Shown here: piece by piece, positions 9,405-18,666 of the stretch
How the letters are laid out: every line of letters starts with the position of its first letter
Numbering within the stretch: the stretch's first letter is position 1
From: Micromonospora humi
GTDB lineage: Bacteria > Actinomycetota > Actinomycetes > Mycobacteriales > Micromonosporaceae
Length of the DNA: 64,000 bases
Assembly: GCF_900090105.1 (NCBI RefSeq)
Contig: NZ_FMDM01000003.1
Location: 186,001-250,000, forward strand
Direction: 5' to 3'
Notes under the pieces: generated by a model
Told to the model about the DNA's origin: nothing
The model's input: the letters and a program-made list of their open reading frames with translations, nothing else
The model's database searches: none
Made by a program: the position numbers and the translations under genes

Positions 9405-9420
9405 GTGCTGACGAGCGTGC

Positions 9421-10845
9421 TCAGCAGTCGAAGTACATGGCGAACTCGTGCGGGGTCGGGCGCAGGCGCACCGGGTCGACCTCGTTGGACCGCTTCCAGT
9501 CGACCCAGGTGGAGATGAGGTCCGGCGTGAACACGCCGCCGTCGAGCAGGTAGTCGTGGTCGGCCTCGAGCGAGTCGAGCACGGCCGGCAGCGAGCCGGG
9601 GACCTGCTTGACGTCGCCCCACTCCTCCGGCGGGAGGTCGTAGAGGTCCTTGTCGATCGGGGCCGGCGGCTCGATCTTGCTCTTGATGCCGTCCAGGCCG
9701 GCCATCATCATCGCGGAGAAGGCGAGGTAGACGTTGGCCGACGGGTCGGGGACGCGGAACTCGACGCGCTTGGCCTTGGGGTTGCTGCCGGTGACCGGGA
9801 TGCGGGTGCACGCGGAGCGGTTGCGCTGCGAGTAGACCAGGTTGACCGGGGCCTCGAAACCGGGCACCAGGCGCCGGTAGGAGTTGACGGTCGGGTTGGT
9901 GAAGGCGAGCAGCGACGGCGCGTGGTGCAGCAGGCCGCCGATGTACCAGCGGGCGGTGTCGGACAGGCCGGCGTAGCCGGTCTCGTCGTAGAACAGCGGC
10001 TCCCCACCCAGCCACAGGCTCTGGTGGGTGTGCATCCCGGAGCCGTTGTCACCGAACAGCGGCTTGGGCATGAACGTCGCCGTCTTCCCGTGCGCCCACG
10101 CCTCGTTCTTCACCAGGTACTTGAAGAGCTGGAGCTGGTCACCGGCGTGCAGCAGGGTGGAGAACTTGTAGTTGATCTCCGACTGCCCGCCGGTGCCCAC
10201 CTCGTGGTGCGAACGCTCCACCGTGAACCCGGCGTCGACCAGCCGACGCACCATCCAGTCCCGCAGGTCGGCGTAGTGGTCCACGGGCGGCACCGGGAAG
10301 TAGCCGCCCTTGTAGGCGGTCTTGTAGCCGCGGTTGCCGCCCTCCTCGACCCGGCCGGTGTTCCAGGCGCCCTCGATCGAGTCGATGTAGTAGAACGACT
10401 GGTGCGCCGAGGTCTCGTGGCGGATCGAGTCGAAGATGTAGAACTCGGCCTCGGCGCCGAAGTAGGCGGTGTCGGCGATGCCGCTGGCGGCGAGGTACGC
10501 CTCGGCCTTCTTGGCCACGTTGCGCGGGTCGCGGGAGTAGGCCTCGCGGGTGAACGGGTCGTGGATGAAGAAGTTGATCGCGACGGTCTTCTGCGCCCGG
10601 AACGGGTCGACGAACGCGGTGGCCACGTCCGGGAGCAGGAGCATGTCCGACTCGTGGATGGCCTGGAAGCCGCGGATCGACGAGCCGTCGAACGCGAGGC
10701 CGTCGGTGAAGACGCTGTCGTCGAAGGACTCGACCGGCAGGTTGAAGTGCTGCATCACGCCGGGCAGGTCACAGAAACGTACGTCGACGAACTTCACGTC
10801 CTCGTTCTTGAGGTATCGCAGGAGTTCCTCGGGATTGGCGAACAC
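9421..10845 (-). CDS. glnA: Glutamine synthetase, type I
   Basis: Cytoplasmic dodecameric enzyme that condenses glutamate, ammonia and ATP to glutamine. The 474 residues match GSI-beta length. Visible family motifs are [14 protein letters not shown], the substrate-site [12 protein letters not shown], and the adenylylation loop [11 protein letters not shown], whose Tyr (about residue 402) is the GlnE target. The start is the GTG beginning [12 protein letters not shown], with AGGAGGA just upstream; an upstream ATG would place the Shine-Dalgarno inside the gene. A GlnR operator lies upstream and glnE is 5 kb away, so both transcriptional and covalent nitrogen control are represented locally. Confidence 0.97.
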   Translation of the reverse strand: MFANPEELLRYLKNEDVKFVDVRFCDLPGVMQHFNLPVESFDDSVFTDGLAFDGSSIRGFQAIHESDMLLLPDVATAFVDPFRAQKTVAINFFIHDPFTREAYSRDPRNVAKKAEAYLAASGIADTAYFGAEAEFYIFDSIRHETSAHQSFYYIDSIEGAWNTGRVEEGGNRGYKTAYKGGYFPVPPVDHYADLRDWMVRRLVDAGFTVERSHHEVGTGGQSEINYKFSTLLHAGDQLQLFKYLVKNEAWAHGKTATFMPKPLFGDNGSGMHTHQSLWLGGEPLFYDETGYAGLSDTARWYIGGLLHHAPSLLAFTNPTVNSYRRLVPGFEAPVNLVYSQRNRSACTRIPVTGSNPKAKRVEFRVPDPSANVYLAFSAMMMAGLDGIKSKIEPPAPIDKDLYDLPPEEWGDVKQVPGSLPAVLDSLEADHDYLLDGGVFTPDLISTWVDWKRSNEVDPVRLRPTPHEFAMYFDC

Positions 10846-10903
10846 ACGTCCTCCTGGCAGGTCCACTCCGGTCGCTGGCTGGTGGCGACGCTATGGCCGG
10901 GCG

Positions 10904-10941
10904 GTTGCCCGGCCGTGTCTCCTCTGTTTCCGCCGTGTTAC
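10904..10941 (-). promoter_or_regulatory. GlnR operator upstream of glnA
   Basis: Read on the minus strand, the sequence gives GTAAC-n6-GAAAC-n6-GACAC-n6-GCAAC. This is the actinobacterial GlnR pattern GTnAC-n6-GAAAC repeated twice with exact 6-nt spacers. The first half is a full match and each half-site of the second differs by one base. It lies 59 bp upstream of the glnA start. In related bacteria GlnR acts at such sites on nitrogen-assimilation genes. Confidence 0.85.
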
Positions 10942-11025
10942 GTCGCTCGCGGAGCGTCATCACCCGTACCAAGTGTTCGGTATTGCGATTGTTGTCGGAT
11001 TTTTCGGTGGGCGTCGAGGCGGCGC

Positions 11026-11031
11026 TACCCT
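11026..11031 (+). promoter_or_regulatory. Leaderless -10 box of the RDD gene
   Basis: TACCCT ends 7 nt before the GTG start and there is no Shine-Dalgarno. The arrangement is the same as at the other leaderless genes of the window. Confidence 0.5.
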
Positions 11032-11038
11032 GGCCGCT

Positions 11039-11440
11039 GTGACCGATACCGCCGCCGCGCCGGTGCCACCCGCCACCGACCCCGCCTTCACGCCCCCCGG
11101 CCTCGGCCGCCGCTTCGGCGCGCTGGTCATCGACTGGGTGCTCTGTCTGATGGTCGCCCGGTCGTTCGCCGACCCGGTCCGCGACGGCTGGCCGCCGGTC
11201 CTGGTGCTGATCCTCGAGTACGGGTTCTTCCTCGGCCTCTTCGCCCAGACCCCCGGCATGTACCTGACCCGGCTGCGCTGCGTCGCCTGGGCCGACGGCG
11301 GCCGGATCGGGCTGGCCCGAGGGCTGCTGCGAGGGCTCCTGCTGGCCCTCGTCGTCCCGGCCCTGATCATGGATCAGCACCGTCGCGGCCTGCACGACCG
11401 GCTCACCGGCGCGGTCGTCGCCGACGCGCCGCGCCGCTGA
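11039..11440 (+). CDS. RDD family membrane protein
   Basis: A 133-residue membrane protein of the RDD family with two or three hydrophobic helices. It opens with GLGRRFGALVIDWVL (the Arg-Asp pattern of the family), followed by an EYGFFLGLFAQTPGMYLTRL segment and the C-terminal HDRLTGAVV. The role of the family is uncertain (transport or membrane homeostasis). It is divergent from glnA, a placement also seen in Streptomyces. The GTG at 11039 is supported by the TACCCT box 7 nt upstream. It converges on the DUF4191 gene and shares a terminator with it. Confidence 0.8.
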   Translation: MTDTAAAPVPPATDPAFTPPGLGRRFGALVIDWVLCLMVARSFADPVRDGWPPVLVLILEYGFFLGLFAQTPGMYLTRLRCVAWADGGRIGLARGLLRGLLLALVVPALIMDQHRRGLHDRLTGAVVADAPRR

Positions 11441-11450
11441 CCCACCCGAT

Positions 11451-11490
11451 GAGAAAGGAGCCGGCCCCGCGGGGGACCGGCTCCTTTCTC
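11451..11490. terminator. Convergent hairpin terminator
   Basis: Perfect 14-bp inverted repeat GAGAAAGGAGCCGG / CCGGCTCCTTTCTC around a 12-nt loop, between the convergent RDD and DUF4191 genes. The TTTC end on each strand makes it a credible bidirectional terminator. Confidence 0.8.
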
Positions 11491-11504
11491 GGGTACGTCG
11501 GGAG

Positions 11505-12194
11505 TCAGCGACCCCGGGTCTGCCGGAACGCGCCCCGCGGCGGCCGCATGTTCTTCGGCACCGCGCCCTTGGGCATCTGCGGCCGCGCGGTCAGCGCCTT
11601 GAGCCGCTTGTCGAGGGCGTTGACGTCCTTCGGGGAGAGGGTGCGCGGCAGCCGCATCACGGTCATCCGCAGCTTGCGGACCGGCAGCTCGCCCTCGCCC
11701 TGACCGATCACGTAGTCGTGCAGCGGGGCCGAGCCGATCACCTTGGCCAGCCGGCGCTTCTCCTGGCCAAGCAGGCCGCGCACGCGCTGCGGGTTCCCCT
11801 CGGCCAGCAGGATCACGCCGGCGCGACCCAGCACCAGGTGGACCATGTCCATCTGGGTGGTCGAGCTGACCGCCGGGGTGACCCGCCAGTCGCCGCGCAT
11901 GCTCTCCATGATCTGCGCCGCCGCGCCGGGCTGCCCCTCGGCGGCGTTCATCATCGCCTTGTTGGACCGCAGGTTGAGCACGATCAGCAGGGCGAGCAGC
12001 GCGAGCAGGATGCCGATCGGCAGCCAGATCCAGCCCCAGGCGAGCACCGCGACCACGGTGAGCGCGAGCGGGATCAGCACCGCCGCCGCGGCCAGCGGCG
12101 CGAACCACTTGTCCTGCTTGGCGGTGAACTTGAACACCATCCCGATCTGCTTCAGCCGCTGGCCGAACGAGACCTTCTCCTGGGGCTTTGCCAT
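11505..12194 (-). CDS. DUF4191 membrane protein
   Basis: A 229-residue actinobacterial protein. A charged N-terminus (FGQRLKQIGMVFKFTAKQDKW) precedes two transmembrane helices at about residues 30-80. A cytoplasmic domain follows with HLVLGRAGVILLAEGNPQRVRGLL and a Pro/Arg-rich tail. The family has no established biochemical role. It lies between glnA/RDD and lipA in Streptomyces too; here about 5 kb of extra genes separates it from lipA. The ATG at 12194 has no Shine-Dalgarno, and a TAGACT -10 box ends 7 nt upstream, so it is probably leaderless. Confidence 0.85.
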   Translation of the reverse strand: MAKPQEKVSFGQRLKQIGMVFKFTAKQDKWFAPLAAAAVLIPLALTVVAVLAWGWIWLPIGILLALLALLIVLNLRSNKAMMNAAEGQPGAAAQIMESMRGDWRVTPAVSSTTQMDMVHLVLGRAGVILLAEGNPQRVRGLLGQEKRRLAKVIGSAPLHDYVIGQGEGELPVRKLRMTVMRLPRTLSPKDVNALDKRLKALTARPQMPKGAVPKNMRPPRGAFRQTRGR

Positions 12195-12201
12195 GCCGCA
12201 G

Positions 12202-12207
12202 AGTCTA
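12202..12207 (-). promoter_or_regulatory. Leaderless -10 box of the DUF4191 gene
   Basis: TAGACT on the minus strand ends 7 nt before the ATG at 12194. The rest of the 218-bp gap up to the next gene holds only a GC-rich inverted repeat near 12270-12300. Confidence 0.5.
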
Positions 12208-12412
12208 GTGGTCGGCGCTCGGCCCGTTGATCCGTGGCCACCCGTTCCGCCGCGGGCTGAGTACCTTACGGCCGCGCCGGCCCACCCGGCCGCCGGGTAA
12301 GGAGGCGGCGCGGGCAGAAGATCAGGCGGCGTGCCCATGCGCCGGGGGCACCTGCGCGCGGAAAGTCGACCTCGACAGCGAGACACGACACCGCACCACA
12401 GGGAGATCCGAC

Positions 12413-12583
12413 ATGTTCGGCAACGACGCAGAGTTCCTGCTCAGCATCCACCGCAGCCACGCCTCCGAGCTGCAGGCCGACGCGGCCAACGACCGGCTCG
12501 CCCGGTCGCTGTCCCGCCGGCACCCGCACGGCTGGCTGAGCCGCCGCAAGCACACCGCCCGTACCACCGACGCCCGCCGGTGA
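12413..12583 (+). CDS. Small basic protein, unknown
   Basis: A 56-residue protein beginning MFGNDAEFLLSIHRSHA and ending in an Arg/His-rich tail. The ATG is preceded by GGGAGA at 7-nt spacing, which sets the start. The N-terminal half is amphipathic (ELQADAANDRLARSLSRR) and could be one helix. There is no signal peptide or transmembrane segment. Its TGA overlaps the GTG of the following regulator gene as GTGA, suggesting translational coupling and perhaps a related regulatory role. I do not recognise a family. Confidence 0.55.
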   Translation: MFGNDAEFLLSIHRSHASELQADAANDRLARSLSRRHPHGWLSRRKHTARTTDARR

Positions 12584-15500
12584 CCGCCCCACCGCTCACC
12601 GGCCCGGCGATCACCGGCCCGGACCCCGCCGGTGCGCTCGACACCGGCCCGGCCGTCACGGGGGCGGCCGGGCCGGTGGTCACCGGCAGTCCGGTCGGGC
12701 CGGCGGTCACCGGCAGTCCGGTCGGGCCGGCGGTCACCGGCAGTCCGGTCGGGCCGGTGGTCACCGGCGACCGGGCCGGACCGGCCGGACGGGCGGTCGC
12801 CGACGGGCCGTCCGGGCCGGTCGGGTCGTCGGACCGCCGTGGCATGCTCGACGGCGTGACCGCACGCGCCGCCAGCACCGTTCTCGTCGGCCGGCAGCCC
12901 GAGCTGGCCGCGCTGGGCGGGGCGCTGGCCCGGGCCCGGGGCGGCGACCCGACCACCGTGCTGGTCGGCGGCGAGGCCGGGGTCGGCAAGACCCGCCTGC
13001 TGGAGGAGTTCGGCGGTCACGTCGCCACCACCGGGGCGCGGGTGCTGGTCGGCCAGTGCCTCGAGCTGGGCGAGGCCGGCCTGCCGTTCGCCCCGTTCGC
13101 GGCCGCGCTGCGCGACGTGCTGCGGCACGACGGCCCGGCGGCCTTCGCCGGCTACGAGGCCGAGTTCGCCCGGCTGCTGCCCGAGCTGGCCCGGATGCCC
13201 GCCGCCGCCCCCGCCGGCCCGGCCCTCCCCGACAGCCCACGTGGCTACCTGTTCGACCTGGTCGCCGAGCTGTTCCGGCGGATCGCCGAGGAGCGCCCGT
13301 TGGTGCTGGTGATCGAGGACCTGCACTGGGCCGACCGGTCCACCCGGGATCTGATCGGCTTCCTGGTGCGGGCCGCCCGCGCCACCCGCCTGCTCGTCGT
13401 CTGCACCTACCGCACCGACGAGCTGCACCGCGGCCATCCACTGCGGCCCTTCCTCGCCGAGCTGGACCGGGTCCGCGGCGTCGACCGCATCGAGCTGGCC
13501 CGGCTCGACCGCGACGGCACCGCCGCCGTCCTCGCCGACCTGCTCGGCGTCGAGCCGTCCGCCCGCGCCGTCGACGACGTGCACGACCGCACCCAGGGCA
13601 ACCCGTTCTTCATCGAGGAGCTCGCCGCGGCCGGCGACCCGGTCGGCTGCGCGGTGCTCCCGGAGACGCTGCGCGACCTGCTGCTCGCCCGGGTGGACCG
13701 GCTGCCCGAGCCGGCCCAGCGGGTGCTGCGGATCGCCGCGGCCGGCGGCACCCGCTTCTCCCACCAGCTCGTCGCCGAGGTGGCCGGGCTGCCCGAGGCC
13801 GAGCTGGAGGACGCGCTGCGCGCCGCCGTCGCCGGGCAGCTCGTGGTCGCCGATCCCGACGGCGACTACGAGTTCCGGCACGCGCTGGTGCGCGAGGCGG
13901 TGCACGACGACCTGCTCCCCGGCGAGCACGCCCGGCTGCACGCCCGCTACGCCGCGGCGATCGAGGCGCAGCCGCATCTGGTGGCCGCCGGCCGCGCCCC
14001 GGCCGAGGTCGCCCACCACTGGTACGCGGCGCACGACCATCCCCGCGCCCTCACCACCGCCCGGGCCGCCGCCGCGGCGGCGGCGGAGCGATCCGCGTAC
14101 GCCGAGCAGAGCCGGCTGCTGGAGCGCGTCCTGGAGCTGTGGGAGCTGGTGCCCGACGCCGCCGACCGCCTCGGCATGGACCACCTGCGGGTGCTGGAGG
14201 AGACGCTGACCGCGGCGGTCACCGCCGGCGACCTGGGCCGGGCGCTCACCCTCACCCGGGCCGCGCTGGCCGAGGTCGACCCGGGGGCCGAGCCGCTGCG
14301 CGCCGCCGCCCTGCTCGACCACCGGGGCCGGCTGCTCGCCCTGCTCGGCAAGAGCGACGGCGCGGTGGAGCTGCGCGAGGCGTACCGGCTGGCGGCCGGC
14401 GCGCCGGGCGGCGCGGAGCGGTTCGGGGTGCTCGCCGACATCGCGGCGCACCTGATGAAGGTCGACCCCCGGGAGGCCGCCTCGGTCGCCGCCGAGGCGA
14501 TGGCCGGCGCGTCCGAGACCGGCACCGACCTGGTGCTGCTGCCCACCCGGATCGCCCTGCTGCACCGCATCGACGACACCCCGGATCTGGGGCTGGCCGA
14601 GCTGCGCCGGGTGCAGGAGCGGGCCCGGGCCGCCGGCGACTCGTGGGCCCTGGTCAGCGCGTTGGTGTTCCTCTCCGACGTGCTCTACGAGCTGGGCCGG
14701 TACGCCGAGTCGGAGCAGGCCGCCGCGGCCGGCGTGAGCGAGGCGCGCCGGGCCGGGATCAGCCGTTCGATCGGCGCCTACCTGCTCTCCAACCGGGCCG
14801 AGGCGCTGATCGCGCTGGGCCGGTGGGACGAGGCGGACGCGACATGCGCCGAGGCGGCCCGGATCGACCCGCCGGGCGTCTCCGGGCTGCACTGGCTGCA
14901 ACTGCGCGCCGGGCTGCGACTGGCCCGGGCGCATCCCGGCTCCGGCGAACTCGTCGGGCGGGCGCTGGCGTTCCTGGCCCGGCCCTACCTCTGGCCGAAC
15001 CACCGGCTGCCGCTGCACGAGCTGCGCGTCGAGGCCGCCCTGTCCGCCGACGACAAACTGGAGGCGGCCCGCGCGGCCCGCGCCGCCCTGGGCGATCCGC
15101 ACCTGGCCGACCTGCCCCGCGAGGGCTGGCCGGTGCTCAGCGCGTCGGCCCGGGCAGCGGTGCTCGCCGGTGACCCGGCGCTGGCCGCCGAGGTGTCCGC
15201 GGTGGCGGCCGTGCTGCCGACCCGCCATCCGGCCGAGCGGGCGCACGCCGCCCAGGTCGCCGCGCTCCTGTTCGGCCTCGACCCGGCCGGCCGCGACCGC
15301 GACGAGTTCCCGCCGGTGTCGGCCGTCTCCGGGGCGGGCGCTGCCGCCCCCGCCGAGCCGGGTGCGGGCGGCACCGACCCCACGGGCGAGACGCGGCCGT
15401 CGACCGGCGAGACGTGGCCGTCGGCGGGCGCGGCGCGGCTGTCGACCGGCGAGGCGGTGCAGGCGTGGCGGGCCGCGGTGGCGGCGTGGCGGGCGGCCGG

Positions 15501-15924
15501 GCCGCCGCATCCTCTGGGGCGGGCGCTGCTCGGGCTGGCCGAGGCGGCCGCGGCCGCCGGCGAGCGGGACGAGGTGGCCGCCGCCGTCCGGGAGACGGTC
15601 GAGCTGGCCGCCCGGCTGGGCGCCACCCCGCTGGGCGAGCAGGCCACCACGCTGGCCCGCCGGGTCGGTCTGCGCGGCACCGGGCGACCCGGGCCGGACC
15701 TGCTGACCAGCCGGGAGCAGGAGGTGCTGCGGCTGGTCGCCGAGGGGCACAGCAACAGCCGGATCGCCGAGCGGCTCTTCATCTCCCCGAAGACGGCGAG
15801 CGTGCACGTGTCCCGGATCATCGCCAAGCTGGACGTGACCAACCGGGTCGAGGCCGCCGCGCTGGCGCACCGCCTGGGCCTGCTCGACCCGCCGCCCGCC
15901 CCGGCTCAGCGGCGGGGCAGGTAG
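12580..15924 (+). CDS. LuxR-type transcriptional regulator with AAA ATPase domain (LAL/MalT-like)
   Basis: A large ATP-dependent activator of about 1114 residues if translated from the GTG overlapping the previous stop. Walker A (GGEAGVGKTRLL) is near residue 130 and Walker B (PLVLVIEDLHWAD) near 241. A long helical TPR-like middle region follows, and a LuxR helix-turn-helix at about 1040-1105 (LLTSREQEVLRLVAEG, ISPKTASVHVSRII). The first 90 residues are low-complexity and include a 27-bp repeat encoding VTGSPVGPA. GTG starts at 12580 or 12856 are both possible; high GC3 in the repeat region favours 12580. The 3' end overlaps the convergent membrane-protein gene by 19 bp. Effector and targets are unknown. 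Confidence 0.85.
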   Translation: MTAPPLTGPAITGPDPAGALDTGPAVTGAAGPVVTGSPVGPAVTGSPVGPAVTGSPVGPVVTGDRAGPAGRAVADGPSGPVGSSDRRGMLDGVTARAASTVLVGRQPELAALGGALARARGGDPTTVLVGGEAGVGKTRLLEEFGGHVATTGARVLVGQCLELGEAGLPFAPFAAALRDVLRHDGPAAFAGYEAEFARLLPELARMPAAAPAGPALPDSPRGYLFDLVAELFRRIAEERPLVLVIEDLHWADRSTRDLIGFLVRAARATRLLVVCTYRTDELHRGHPLRPFLAELDRVRGVDRIELARLDRDGTAAVLADLLGVEPSARAVDDVHDRTQGNPFFIEELAAAGDPVGCAVLPETLRDLLLARVDRLPEPAQRVLRIAAAGGTRFSHQLVAEVAGLPEAELEDALRAAVAGQLVVADPDGDYEFRHALVREAVHDDLLPGEHARLHARYAAAIEAQPHLVAAGRAPAEVAHHWYAAHDHPRALTTARAAAAAAAERSAYAEQSRLLERVLELWELVPDAADRLGMDHLRVLEETLTAAVTAGDLGRALTLTRAALAEVDPGAEPLRAAALLDHRGRLLALLGKSDGAVELREAYRLAAGAPGGAERFGVLADIAAHLMKVDPREAASVAAEAMAGASETGTDLVLLPTRIALLHRIDDTPDLGLAELRRVQERARAAGDSWALVSALVFLSDVLYELGRYAESEQAAAAGVSEARRAGISRSIGAYLLSNRAEALIALGRWDEADATCAEAARIDPPGVSGLHWLQLRAGLRLARAHPGSGELVGRALAFLARPYLWPNHRLPLHELRVEAALSADDKLEAARAARAALGDPHLADLPREGWPVLSASARAAVLAGDPALAAEVSAVAAVLPTRHPAERAHAAQVAALLFGLDPAGRDRDEFPPVSAVSGAGAAAPAEPGAGGTDPTGETRPSTGETWPSAGAARLSTGEAVQAWRAAVAAWRAAGPPHPLGRALLGLAEAAAAAGERDEVAAAVRETVELAARLGATPLGEQATTLARRVGLRGTGRPGPDLLTSREQEVLRLVAEGHSNSRIAERLFISPKTASVHVSRIIAKLDVTNRVEAAALAHRLGLLDPPPAPAQRRGR
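12679..12786 (+). repeat. 27-bp tandem repeat, about four units
   Basis: Units beginning GTCACCGGC recur at 12679, 12706, 12733 and 12760. Each is exactly 27 bp, with an AGTCCGGTCGGGCCGG core. In the regulator frame they encode 9-residue VTGSPVGPA units. If the regulator starts at 12856 instead, the array lies in its upstream region. Confidence 0.85.
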
Positions 15925-17516
15925 ATCCGCCAACCGGGGAGCGTGATCACCCGCAGGGCGCCCGGTTCCGCGCCGAGCTGCCGGTCCAGCCGGGCGGCCA
16001 GCGGTGAGCCGTCCGGCGCCACCCACGCCGCGTCCGGGTCCGCGGCCACCGCCCGCCGATATCCCGGCAGCCGGTCGAAGCCGGGGCGCAGCTCGTCGTC
16101 GACCACCGCGCACACGGTGTCCTCGCCGCTGGCGAACGAGATCCGGTTGCACGTCCAGTAGCCGCCGCGGGCGTGCTGGACGCCCAGGTCGCCGAGGGCG
16201 TCGACGAGCAGCCGGTGCCGGTCGGCCTCGGCGTGCACGGCCGGCACCGCCCGGATCGCGTCCACTGTGGCGCTCACCCCCGTGCCGAGGATCCCGGCGA
16301 GCACCACCACCGCCCCGACGCCGGCCACCCGGCTCCTGCGCGACCGCACGTCGGCCACCCGGCGGGCGACCTGCCACAGCGGCCAGAGCAGGGCCGGGAC
16401 GGCGACCGCCAGGCAGGACAGGTAGCGGCTGCTCTCCAGCGGCGTCCGCCCGGCCGCGCTGCTCGACGCGTACGCGGCCAGCACCGCCGCCGCGCCGGCG
16501 AGCAGCGCCAGCCGCACCCCCGCCGACACCCGCCGCTCCGCCGACGACGGCGGGACGGGTCGGCGCAGGGTACGCCACGCGGTGTACGCCGCGAGCAGCA
16601 GCAGGACGAGGAAGACCGGGGCCCACCAGAGCTGCCAGGGGGCGCAGCGGCCGGGCGAGCAGAAGCCCATGGCCAGCGGCGGACCGACGACCAGTCCGCC
16701 GTGCCACCGCTCGGCCCAGCCCGCCGCCGTGCCGGAGCCACTGGCGGCCAGCACCGCGGTGAGCGGGTTACGCCCGTGCCGGAGGTTGTCCAGCACCATC
16801 GGGGCGGCACCCAGCAGCAGCGCGCCGCCGAGCACCGCCCCGGCGCGGCCGGCCAGCTCCCGCCGCCGCCACGCCACCAGCAGCGCGCCGAGGGCCAGCA
16901 CGTACGGCAGGATCAGCGGGTCGACCCAGAGCAGCACGCCGGCGACCAGCCCCCAGGCCGCCCAGCGGGGCAGCCGCGCGCCCGGCCCGTTGTCGCACAG
17001 CGCGACGGTGAGCAGCGCCAGTGCCGCGCCGGCCGGATTCAGCTCGGGATAGCCGCCGCCGGCGATGAGCTGGTCCTTCACCACCCGGTCCGCGCCGAGC
17101 GCCAGCACGGCGACGACCAGCAGGGCGTACCAGGGGTCGCCGCCGAGCCGGCGGGTGAACCGCCAGGACAGCAGCAGGAACAGCGCGTACAGGGCCAGGG
17201 TGGGCAGCCGCAGTACGAGCACGGACGGCCCGGCGACCGCGACCAGGGGCGCGGCCAGATACGCCTCCAGCGTGCCCATGTACGCCTGGCCGTAGAACCA
17301 GACCGGGAAGTCGTCGCCCCGGGCGATGTGCAGGGCGGCCAGCCCCATGGTCGCCTCGTCGCTGTTGCCGGGCGGGGCGTCGGCGAGCAGCAGCGCCAAC
17401 CGGTAGCCGATGCCGGCGAACCCGACCACCAGGGTGAGCAGCGCCGGCAGCCGGGGACGCCGGGGCGTACGCGGGCGGTCGGCCTCGCGTAGCTCCTGGC
17501 GTACCCCGGCGGTCAT
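15906..17516 (-). CDS. GT-C-like glycosyltransferase, polytopic membrane protein
   Basis: A 536-residue protein with about eleven hydrophobic segments. After TM1 comes PPGNSDEATMGLAALHIARG, an Asp-Glu pair in the first outer loop as in GT-C/PMT-type glycosyltransferases that use polyprenyl-phosphate sugars. A second outer segment, FYGQAYMGTLEAYLAAP, also fits that group. The C-terminal 120 residues are soluble. The ATG at 17516 has a CATGAT sequence 6 nt upstream as a possible leaderless -10. The 3' end overlaps the convergent LuxR gene by 19 bp. The transferred sugar is unknown. Confidence 0.7.
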   Translation of the reverse strand: MTAGVRQELREADRPRTPRRPRLPALLTLVVGFAGIGYRLALLLADAPPGNSDEATMGLAALHIARGDDFPVWFYGQAYMGTLEAYLAAPLVAVAGPSVLVLRLPTLALYALFLLLSWRFTRRLGGDPWYALLVVAVLALGADRVVKDQLIAGGGYPELNPAGAALALLTVALCDNGPGARLPRWAAWGLVAGVLLWVDPLILPYVLALGALLVAWRRRELAGRAGAVLGGALLLGAAPMVLDNLRHGRNPLTAVLAASGSGTAAGWAERWHGGLVVGPPLAMGFCSPGRCAPWQLWWAPVFLVLLLLAAYTAWRTLRRPVPPSSAERRVSAGVRLALLAGAAAVLAAYASSSAAGRTPLESSRYLSCLAVAVPALLWPLWQVARRVADVRSRRSRVAGVGAVVVLAGILGTGVSATVDAIRAVPAVHAEADRHRLLVDALGDLGVQHARGGYWTCNRISFASGEDTVCAVVDDELRPGFDRLPGYRRAVAADPDAAWVAPDGSPLAARLDRQLGAEPGALRVITLPGWRIYLPRR

Positions 17517-17575
17517 GCCTGGATCATGGCATCCGGCCGGGGGCCGGCGGCGGGCGACGCGGTGCGACGCCGGCC

Positions 17576-18565
17576 TCAGCCGGCGACGGTGACCTGTTCG
17601 CGGGCGGCGAGTGCCTGCTGGTAGAGGCGGCCGGCGCGGTAGGACGAGCGGACCAGTGGGCCGCTCATCACGCCGGCGAAGCCGATCTCCTCGGCTTCCT
17701 CGCGCAGCTCGACGAACTCCTCCGGCTTGACCCAGCGGGTGACCGGGTGGTGCCGGGGGGAGGGGCGCAGGTACTGCGTGATGGTGATCAGCTCGCAACC
17801 GGCCTCGTGCAGGTCGCGCAGCGCCTGCGAGACCTCGGCGCGCTCCTCGCCCATGCCGAGGATCAGGTTGCTCTTGGTGACCAGGCCGTCGGCGCGGGCC
17901 TGGCGGATCACGTCGAGTGAGCGCTCGTAGCGGAACGCCGGGCGGATGCGCTTGAAGATGCGCGGCACGGTCTCCACGTTGTGCGCCAGCACCTCGGGGC
18001 GGGAGCCGAAGACCTCGGCGAGCTGCTCGGGCACCGCGTTGAAGTCGGGGATCAGCAGCTCGACTCCGCAGCCGGACCGCAGGGCGTGGATCTGCCGGAC
18101 CGTCTCGGCGTAGAGCCAGGCGCCGCCGTCGGGCAGGTCGTCGCGGGCCACGCCGGTGATGGTGGCGTAGCGCAGGCCCATCGCGGCCACCGACTCGGCG
18201 ACCCGGCGCGGCTCGTCGGCGTCGAACTCGGCCGGCTTACCGGTGTCGATCTGGCAGAAGTCGCAGCGGCGGGTGCACTGGTCACCGCCGATGAGGAAGG
18301 TGGCCTCGCGGTCCTCCCAGCATTCGTAGATGTTGGGGCAGCCGGCCTCCTGGCACACGGTGTGCAGACCCTCGCGCGAGACGAGCCCGCGCAGCTGGGT
18401 GTACTCCGGGCCCATCTTGGCCTTGACCTTGATCCACGGGGGTTTGCGCTCGATCGGCGTCTCGGCGTTGCGCGCTTCGATCCGCAGCATCCGCCGCCCC
18501 TCCGGGGCGACGGTCGCGGTGCGCGCGGGCTGCTCAGTCGTCGGCGCGGTTTGCTCGATCGTCAC
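17576..18565 (-). CDS. lipA: Lipoyl synthase
   Basis: Radical-SAM enzyme that inserts two sulfurs into octanoylated carrier domains. The 329 residues carry the auxiliary cluster Cys at about 71, 76 and 82 ([12 protein letters not shown]) and the radical-SAM cluster Cys at 97, 101 and 104 (CTRRCDFC). The C-terminal RSSY supplies the Ser ligand. The GTG at 18565 gives normal family length, and TAGGCT 7 nt upstream argues for a leaderless transcript. lipB lies 2.6 kb away on the same strand instead of adjacent, because aspS and an LPMO gene lie between them. A likely client here is SucB. Confidence 0.97.
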   Translation of the reverse strand: MTIEQTAPTTEQPARTATVAPEGRRMLRIEARNAETPIERKPPWIKVKAKMGPEYTQLRGLVSREGLHTVCQEAGCPNIYECWEDREATFLIGGDQCTRRCDFCQIDTGKPAEFDADEPRRVAESVAAMGLRYATITGVARDDLPDGGAWLYAETVRQIHALRSGCGVELLIPDFNAVPEQLAEVFGSRPEVLAHNVETVPRIFKRIRPAFRYERSLDVIRQARADGLVTKSNLILGMGEERAEVSQALRDLHEAGCELITITQYLRPSPRHHPVTRWVKPEEFVELREEAEEIGFAGVMSGPLVRSSYRAGRLYQQALAAREQVTVAG

Positions 18566-18572
18566 GAAATCG

Positions 18573-18578
18573 AGCCTA
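18573..18578 (-). promoter_or_regulatory. Leaderless -10 box of lipA
   Basis: TAGGCT on the minus strand ends 7 nt before the lipA GTG. Confidence 0.55.
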
Positions 18579-18666
18579 CGCCGGTCGGCGGCGGTCGATG
18601 AACGTCGGGCGACGGCCGTCACCCCTGAAACGTTGTGACACCGGACACGAGCGGTCAAAAAACCTC

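Noticed and set aside
9448..11703. 751-residue plus-strand frame across glnA and the RDD gene
   Set aside because: Runs antisense to glnA and out of frame through the RDD gene, with no recognisable domain.
12679..12786. CRISPR-like array
   Set aside because: Units are contiguous 27-bp tandem repeats without unique spacers, and no cas genes are near.
12322..16707. 1461-residue open frame antisense to the LuxR regulator
   Set aside because: Low-complexity shadow of a very GC-rich gene. The plus strand holds Walker and helix-turn-helix motifs.
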